A program made the position numbers and the translations under genes. Positions 31,417 to 35,042 of a stretch of 35,042 nucleotides of DNA are shown one piece after another. The notes under the pieces were generated by a model that did no database searches, was not told the DNA's origin, and saw nothing but the letters and a program-made list of their open reading frames with translations. The DNA is taken from positions 1 through 35,042 of the forward strand of contig JAUPVN010000072.1 of NCBI GenBank assembly GCA_030917025.1. The letters run 5' to 3'. This DNA is from Patescibacteria group bacterium (lineage in GTDB: Bacteria; Patescibacteriota; Saccharimonadia; Saccharimonadales; CAIOMD01). Within the stretch, counting starts at the first letter, position 1; each line of letters begins with the position of its first letter.

Positions 31417-31869
31417 ATGAGAACTATACATCGCGATATTGCTGGTGGTTTTATATTTTCTAAAGATGGAAAGTTACTGTTAGGTAAGAACCGAAAAGGT
31501 GGGGTGTACGAGGGCTCATTTGTAGTGCCAGGTGGCGGAGTAGATGATGGTGAAACTAAAGAGGCCGCGCTTAGACGCGAAATGCTTGAGGAAACGGGTA
31601 TAGATACAAACACTGCTACTGTAACGCCACTTTATCAATCATCGGGCGAACACGAAAAAACACTTAGAGATACTGGCGAGCGAGTGTCTGTAAAAATGAA
31701 ATTTTACAACTATCGTATTGATCTTAGCCTAAATGCCGATGAAGTTGTTATAAAAACTGAGGACGATTGGTATCAGTCACGCTGGTTTTTGATTGAGGAG
31801 CTAAAAAATGCAAATTTAAGTGAGCCAACTCGTAATACTCTGGTTGAAACGGGGATTATAAAAGAGTAG
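31417..31869 (+). CDS. NUDIX hydrolase
   Basis: 150 residues from the ATG at 31417. The earlier in-frame ATG at 31354 would cross the hairpin and promoter. An exact Nudix box (GGVDDGE, then seven residues, REMLEETG) lies near residues 46-68, with a preceding KDGKLLLGKNRKG strand. Such enzymes hydrolyse nucleoside diphosphates linked to another group. The substrate cannot be read from sequence; GDP-mannose-type or damaged-nucleotide substrates are possible. Codon use begins to resemble the native genes again. Confidence 0.9.
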   Translation: MRTIHRDIAGGFIFSKDGKLLLGKNRKGGVYEGSFVVPGGGVDDGETKEAALRREMLEETGIDTNTATVTPLYQSSGEHEKTLRDTGERVSVKMKFYNYRIDLSLNADEVVIKTEDDWYQSRWFLIEELKNANLSEPTRNTLVETGIIKE

Positions 31870-31902
31870 TTGTTGGCTACATATCGCCAAACGTACAATC
31901 CT

Positions 31903-31924
31903 CAAACTGCTCTTTAGTAGTTTG
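31903..31924 (+). other. Hairpin after the NUDIX gene
   Basis: 9-bp stem CAAACTGCT/AGTAGTTTG (one G-T pair), loop CTTT. No T tract follows, so termination is uncertain. A smaller TTGGC/GCCAA stem (31873-31890) lies just before. Confidence 0.45.
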
Positions 31925-31947
31925 TAATGTTTCATCTAGGAGGATAT

Positions 31948-31986
31948 ATGATTACATATGTGACCCATATGTCTGTTATGTATTAA
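31948..31986 (+). CDS. 12-codon open frame with ideal ribosome site
   Basis: Encodes MITYVTHMSVMY after AGGAGG (31938-31943), 4 nt before the ATG. Too short to judge as a gene; it may be a leader peptide, or the GGAGG may belong to a lost gene. A palindrome lies within it. Confidence 0.3.
   Translation: MITYVTHMSVMY
31954..31972. promoter_or_regulatory. Inverted repeat ACATATG-N5-CATATGT
   Basis: Perfect 7-5-7 palindrome 32 bp before the -10 of the Trp-rich peptide gene, a place suited to an activator or repressor site. It is read here as an operator only from symmetry and position. Confidence 0.45.
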
Positions 31987-32003
31987 CGCTACTGTACTTT
32001 TGC

Positions 32004-32009
32004 TATAAT
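32004..32009 (+). promoter_or_regulatory. Extended -10 promoter of the Trp-rich peptide gene
   Basis: TGCTATAAT gives an extended -10; start near 32016, leader of about 108 nt. The leader has an 8-bp inverted repeat TTAGTCTC (32047-32054) / GAGACTAA (32089-32096) ahead of the AAGGAG ribosome site. Confidence 0.65.
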
Positions 32010-32124
32010 TGTATTGTTAGTAAGCCCAGACGCATAAAATAACTTCTTAGTCTCAAGAAACAATTATTATCTGGTTAACAATCAATTAGAGACTAACTTT
32101 ATTACTAAATAAGGAGTCAAAACT

Positions 32125-32283
32125 ATGTCACAAATGCCAAAAGAAGAGCAGACACAGTGGTACGAAAGAACGCATAAGCATTGGCGTTCTTGGGGATCTT
32201 GGTTTAGCTGGGGTTCACCAGTTGGGCTAGGACTATTTTTGCTTGCTATTGCAGGCGCAGTCTGGATTATTGCTCAGATATAA
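32125..32283 (+). CDS. 52-residue Trp-rich single-helix membrane peptide
   Basis: ATG at 32125 after a strong AAGGAG site (32111-32116). Residues 1-32 are polar/aromatic: HKHWRSWGSWFSWG carries five of the seven Trp and is basic, so it may lie on the membrane surface. Residues 33-52 (VGLGLFLLAIAGAVWIIAQI) form one membrane helix. No family is recognised. It has its own promoter, a structured leader and a strong terminator, so it is a real single-gene unit despite its size. Confidence 0.75.
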   Translation: MSQMPKEEQTQWYERTHKHWRSWGSWFSWGSPVGLGLFLLAIAGAVWIIAQI

Positions 32284-32290
32284 AGCAATA

Positions 32291-32333
32291 AGTAGTGCAT
32301 AATATAAATTAAAATCTGTTATGCACTACTTTT
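32291..32333 (+). terminator. Terminator after the Trp-rich peptide
   Basis: Perfect 12-bp stem AGTAGTGCATAA/TTATGCACTACT with a 16-nt loop, then TTTTAAGAGTTTTT. Confidence 0.85.
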
Positions 32334-32354
32334 AAGAGTTTTTGTTAAATATTG

Positions 32355-32384
32355 TTGACATGATATTAGTAGGTTTGATAAATT
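32355..32384 (+). promoter_or_regulatory. Promoter of the putative structured RNA
   Basis: TTGACA (32355-32360), 18-nt spacer, TAAATT (32379-32384), start near 32391. The -35 is perfect, the -10 weak (TATAAA at 32384 is a less well spaced option). Confidence 0.5.
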
Positions 32385-32390
32385 ATAAAT

Positions 32391-32535
32391 TAGGAAGATC
32401 AAGTGAAACAGCACATTAATATGTAGCCAAGCAAGTTTGATAGTTCGAGTAAGGTTATTTAGTTAGTAGGCTACATCTGTGGGTGCAAATCTTCCTTAGG
32501 TTCTAAAATAGAGGCACATTTAGTGCCTCTATTTG
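32391..32535 (+). ncRNA. Putative structured non-coding RNA
   Basis: No open frame fits, but paired segments do: closing stem AGGAAGAT (32392-32399) with ATCTTCCT (32489-32496); inner stem ATGTAGCC (32421-32428) with GGCTACAT (32469-32476); and ACAG (32408-32411) with CTGT (32477-32480), or alternatively GCAC with GTGC. A promoter precedes and a 12-bp hairpin follows. It could be a free RNA or the leader of the 32565 gene. It matches no RNA family I know (not SRP, 6S or c-di-GMP-like). Confidence 0.5.
32506..32534 (+). terminator. Strong hairpin ending the structured RNA
   Basis: Perfect 12-bp stem AAATAGAGGCAC/GTGCCTCTATTT, loop ATTTA. The T run is short (TTT within the stem), so it may be a terminator or an attenuator ahead of the AAGGAG site at 32551. 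Confidence 0.65.
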
Positions 32536-32564
32536 CTATTATAGGTTTATAAGGAGATAAAATT

Positions 32565-33059
32565 ATGGCTATGAAAAGGTTTTTGGTAAAAAGTAAGCTA
32601 GGGTTGGGGCGGGACTTTTCTGTTTTTGATGATGAAGAAGCAACAAATAAAGTATACTTTATTGATGCAAAAATAGGTTTTGGCACAAAAGCAGATATAA
32701 AAGACACCAACGATAATATTTTGTATACTGCAAAAGGCAAAATAATTAATATTCCAAGGCGAATGGAATTTTTTACACCAGATGGTAATGTGGCCGCAAA
32801 GCTAACTGCACGGTTTTCTCCAATAAAATCTCGCTTAACAATGGAGCTATCAAATGGCCAAGTTTGGGAGCTTTCCGGTAATTTTATGGGCAAGAACTAT
32901 ACCGTAATGCAAGGTGATACTAAAATTATAGAAATTAATCAAAAATGGCTAACTTTGCGTGATAAATATTTTGTAGAAATTGATGACAGCGTAGATACGG
33001 CACTTGCGCTTGGGCTAGTTTGGGCAGTAGATATTTGGCGCGAAGGCAAAAACAACTAA
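32565..33059 (+). CDS. LURP-one-related (DUF567-like) protein
   Basis: 164 residues, all-beta with one final helix. FLVKSKLGLGRDFSVFDDE, then GFGTKADIKD, YTAKGKIINIPRRMEFF, and a C-terminal DTALALGLVWAVDIW helix follow the LURP-one/scramblase-like beta-barrel layout of small bacterial YxjI proteins. Membrane-lipid binding is suggested for the fold, but the role here is unknown. AAGGAG lies 8 nt before the ATG; a TATTAT box near 32537 could be its own promoter. Codon use is native-like. Confidence 0.75.
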   Translation: MAMKRFLVKSKLGLGRDFSVFDDEEATNKVYFIDAKIGFGTKADIKDTNDNILYTAKGKIINIPRRMEFFTPDGNVAAKLTARFSPIKSRLTMELSNGQVWELSGNFMGKNYTVMQGDTKIIEINQKWLTLRDKYFVEIDDSVDTALALGLVWAVDIWREGKNN

Positions 33060-33085
33060 ACACAACCACCACAAAATAGTAGATT

Positions 33086-34099
33086 ATGACAAATGTAATA
33101 AACAATAATTACTTAATATCAAAAAAAGCTCGCGATGCTGTAGCTGATGTTTTAGGTTATGAAATTGAAAAGCTGCAGATTAAACCCGTTAGTGGTGGGT
33201 ATTCTCGTAATAGGCGTTCAGTAGTAGGCCGAGATGATACTTGGGTTTTTGTAAAAGAAGTTGACACAACTTTATTGCCAAACGGCGGAAAAGAAGAAAA
33301 ATGGTGGTTAAAAAAAGATAATTTATGCGTAGGGGCTTTAAACAAAATAGCCCCCGAATTTGTGCCAGAATGGTCGCGTCTTGAGTTGGGCGGGCACGTA
33401 TTAATTATGCCAGCTTATATAAAAGAAGATGGTTGGCTATGGCAATTGCCCAAATATATAAAATTACAAAATAAATATATTGAGGCAGTATTGAACGTAA
33501 CAAAAAAGCTTGAGACCGTTAACTTTAAAGATTCAGAAATCAAAAAAATGCAATTGCAAACATATTTTAGAGATAAGATAGGTTACGATGAAGGATTTGA
33601 CCAAATTATTAAATCTAAAACTGTTAGGAATAAGCTTTTAGAAAAATTTGTTTCACTTAAAAACGAATATCCAGAATCTGACCAATTAAAGTATGACCAA
33701 GTTATCATTTTACTTAATAATAAAAATGAGCAAAAAGAGTTAAAAAATATTGCTACAAATCTTACGAAACAACCAAATGATTGTTTTGGCCTTTGTGATG
33801 TTAGAAGTGATAATATTGCTTATAATACTAATACCGGCCAAATTAAATTAGTTGACTGGAACTGGGCATCTTTTACTCCAAATAATTTTGGATCAACCGA
33901 GTTTCTTATAGATATGGCTAGGCAAGGTGTTGATATTAAAGCTTGGTTTAATAGTATAAATATTGAATTACTTGTTACATTAATTGGTTATTGGCTAAAG
34001 TCTTGCATTAATAAGCCACTTGCCCCCGGTAACAATTTGCGCGATATGCAAGCCATTTCTGCCGCTAACGCATTAAGCATATACAATTTAATAAAATAG
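33086..34099 (+). CDS. APH/choline-kinase-like phosphotransferase
   Basis: 337 residues. The C-lobe has the Brenner-type motif LCDVRSDNIAY (Asp238, Asn243), with Cys in place of the usual His before Asp, and LVDWNWAS (Asp257), the metal-binding DxD/DW motif. The N-lobe has SGGYSRNRR as a Gly-rich loop and FVKEVD with the likely ATP Lys. Substrate unknown; this family covers aminoglycoside, choline, homoserine and sugar kinases. It lacks a Shine-Dalgarno and follows the LURP-one gene by 26 bp, so it may be co-transcribed. Confidence 0.75.
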   Translation: MTNVINNNYLISKKARDAVADVLGYEIEKLQIKPVSGGYSRNRRSVVGRDDTWVFVKEVDTTLLPNGGKEEKWWLKKDNLCVGALNKIAPEFVPEWSRLELGGHVLIMPAYIKEDGWLWQLPKYIKLQNKYIEAVLNVTKKLETVNFKDSEIKKMQLQTYFRDKIGYDEGFDQIIKSKTVRNKLLEKFVSLKNEYPESDQLKYDQVIILLNNKNEQKELKNIATNLTKQPNDCFGLCDVRSDNIAYNTNTGQIKLVDWNWASFTPNNFGSTEFLIDMARQGVDIKAWFNSINIELLVTLIGYWLKSCINKPLAPGNNLRDMQAISAANALSIYNLIK

Positions 34100-34348
34100 A
34101 TACTTAATTTTTGTGAATTTGTTGGGCTTCTTGTAGGAGTTTTAGTACCAATGTATCTATTGGGTAGATTGATAATTATAATATCTTTTGGTCTAATACA
34201 AACGCATATAGCCGTGTATTTTGCTAGTTGTAGTTAGCTCGGTTTGAGCAGTGTTTCAAATTGAATCGTGAGTTTTAGTATGTTCTCACTGTTCTTTATT
34301 ATATATTCGCGCGGGTCTTGAGCGTGAGCAGATAGTTTATAGCAGCTA
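34100..34348. other. Gap with no supported gene
   Basis: On the plus strand a hydrophobic 45-codon frame (34100-34237) follows the kinase stop in frame, and on the minus strand a PIDTLVLKLLQEAQQIHKN segment ends at 34104. Both lack start sites. It may contain a decayed gene end. A weak GTGAG/CTCAC stem lies near 34269-34290. Confidence 0.3.
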
Positions 34349-35042
34349 TTATTTATTAGATTCGATGCTTTTTTTGGTTTTAACGTTAAAGAATCTTATA
34401 GATGCAAACAAAACAATGTATGATGCATATGTGCAGAGTGTGGCGATTATCATAATTCCACTAACTTGATTTGGGCTTTGGTTAACAGTACCTGCTCCGT
34501 TTGTAAGTAAAGAAAAGTCCCATAAGGCGTGTAAGACCATAGTAACCCATAAAAAGCCCGTTTTTCTAAAAATTGCGTAATATACACCACCAGCCAAAAA
34601 GGTAAATACAACTTGCATAACGGTGGTTTTAATATCTTGGCCATTTAATATGTTTAGACTATGCATTAGCCCAAAAGCTAATGAGGTAATTAAAAAGACC
34701 TTAATTTCTGTAAAGCCAGAGCCGCGGGCGCCTCTTAATAGTAAACCTCTTGTCATTAGTTCTTCTGAATAGCCTACTAGGGCAGTAGCAATGGCTGCAT
34801 AAATTATAAATGTTGTACCAAGGCTACCAATGTCTCCAGATACAAAGTTAATAATTGTGCCAATAATGGCAAAAACTACAAGTAGATTTATCCAGTTGTG
34901 CCCTTGAATTTTAAATTTATCTTTAAAGACATCTTTATACCAGCCGCTCCACAGAGCAAATAAAGTTAAAAATATTGATGATAAAGCTACGGGCATTAGC
35001 ACACCTTTTAAAAGGTTATTGCTATTTTTAGTAATCTCGGTA
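34349..35042 (-). CDS. CPBP intramembrane protease (CAAX/Abi family), 5' end outside window
   Basis: At least 217 residues (GTG 35002 or ATG 34996), but the frame stays open to the window edge (TEITKNSNNLLKGVLMP), so the true start is probably further on. About six membrane helices. Motif 1 EELMTRG (Glu-Glu...Arg), motif 2 AFGLMHSLN (Phe...His) and motif 3 LHALWDF (His...Asp) are all present, so it should be active. The family covers CAAX-processing and bacteriocin-immunity proteases; the substrate is unknown. Confidence 0.85.
   Translation of the reverse strand, partial: TEITKNSNNLLKGVLMPVALSSIFLTLFALWSGWYKDVFKDKFKIQGHNWINLLVVFAIIGTIINFVSGDIGSLGTTFIIYAAIATALVGYSEELMTRGLLLRGARGSGFTEIKVFLITSLAFGLMHSLNILNGQDIKTTVMQVVFTFLAGGVYYAIFRKTGFLWVTMVLHALWDFSLLTNGAGTVNQSPNQVSGIMIIATLCTYASYIVLFASIRFFNVKTKKSIESNK

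Noticed and set aside
32391..32535. Identification as SRP RNA, 6S RNA or c-di-GMP riboswitch
   Set aside because: The SRP GGAAGGAAGCAG-type apical motif is absent, no long 6S-type rod with central bubble forms, and GEMM core bases are missing.
34100..34237. 45-codon hydrophobic frame after the APH-like gene
   Set aside because: It follows a stop in frame without a start or ribosome site; AT-rich DNA gives hydrophobic translations by chance. The minus strand has an equally protein-like short segment, so neither is claimed.
1..35042. Alternative genetic code (UGA as Gly or Trp)
   Set aside because: TGA ends genes in tight ATGA overlap (8046-8049) and ends arsR; no conserved gene needs UGA read-through.
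1..35042. CRISPR arrays, rRNA genes, replication origin
   Set aside because: No regularly spaced repeats, no rRNA segments, and no DnaA-box cluster were seen.

Overview
The window reads as chromosomal DNA of a Patescibacteria (CPR) bacterium, most likely Candidatus Saccharibacteria (TM7). The reasons are a low-GC, tightly packed genome, a minimal type IV pilus operon with several prepilins, a HerA/TraC-like ATPase followed by a small Cys-rich protein, surface-glycan genes and very short intergenic gaps. TAA, TAG and TGA all act as stops (for example the ATGA overlap at 8046-8049), so the code is standard. The lineage is inferred from gene content; no marker gene proves it.

Layout. (1) 1-1745, minus: dTDP-rhamnose genes rfbB, rfbC and partial rfbD. 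(2) 1791-4194, plus: GDP-mannose genes, diverging from rfbB across a 45-bp gap. (3) 4248-13646, minus: a response regulator, PilB, PilC, five prepilins (one fused to a beta-propeller), and last a 940-residue kinase carrying a ferredoxin-reductase module, six membrane helices, two PAS domains and a histidine-kinase core. A G11 tract lies in the kinase's NAD-binding motif. (4) 13794-16740, plus: HerA/TraC-like ATPase and Cys-rich partner. (5) 16715-20730, minus: glycosyltransferase, polyprenyl-phosphate sugar transferase and O-antigen-ligase-like protein. (6) 20794-22849: GtrA-like protein, LexA-like regulator without protease domain, and two membrane proteins.

(7) tRNA-Asn at 23015-23089 marks the left edge of an accessory region to about 30.9 kb or slightly beyond, with visibly different codon use. 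It holds a CsoR/RcnR-family repressor with a textbook operator, a CopB-type copper ATPase, three exported or anchored Met/His-rich proteins, a large serine recombinase, a DUF4268 remnant, and an arsR-thioredoxin-permease operon. (8) 30956-35042: a small membrane protein and a NUDIX hydrolase, each preceded by a similar hairpin; a 52-residue Trp-rich membrane peptide; a probable unannotated structured RNA (32391-32535); a LURP-one-like protein; an APH-like kinase; and a partial CPBP protease.

How it works together. The rhamnose, mannose, GT4, WcaJ-like, ligase and GtrA genes point to a decorated cell-surface polysaccharide, and the pilus to attachment to and movement on a host. The receiver at the head of the pilus cluster and the reductase-kinase at its tail may tie piliation to redox or NAD(P)H state. 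A second theme is leaderless transcription: seven first-in-transcript genes have a -10-like hexamer ending 6-7 nt before the start codon, while operon-internal genes usually have Shine-Dalgarno sequences.
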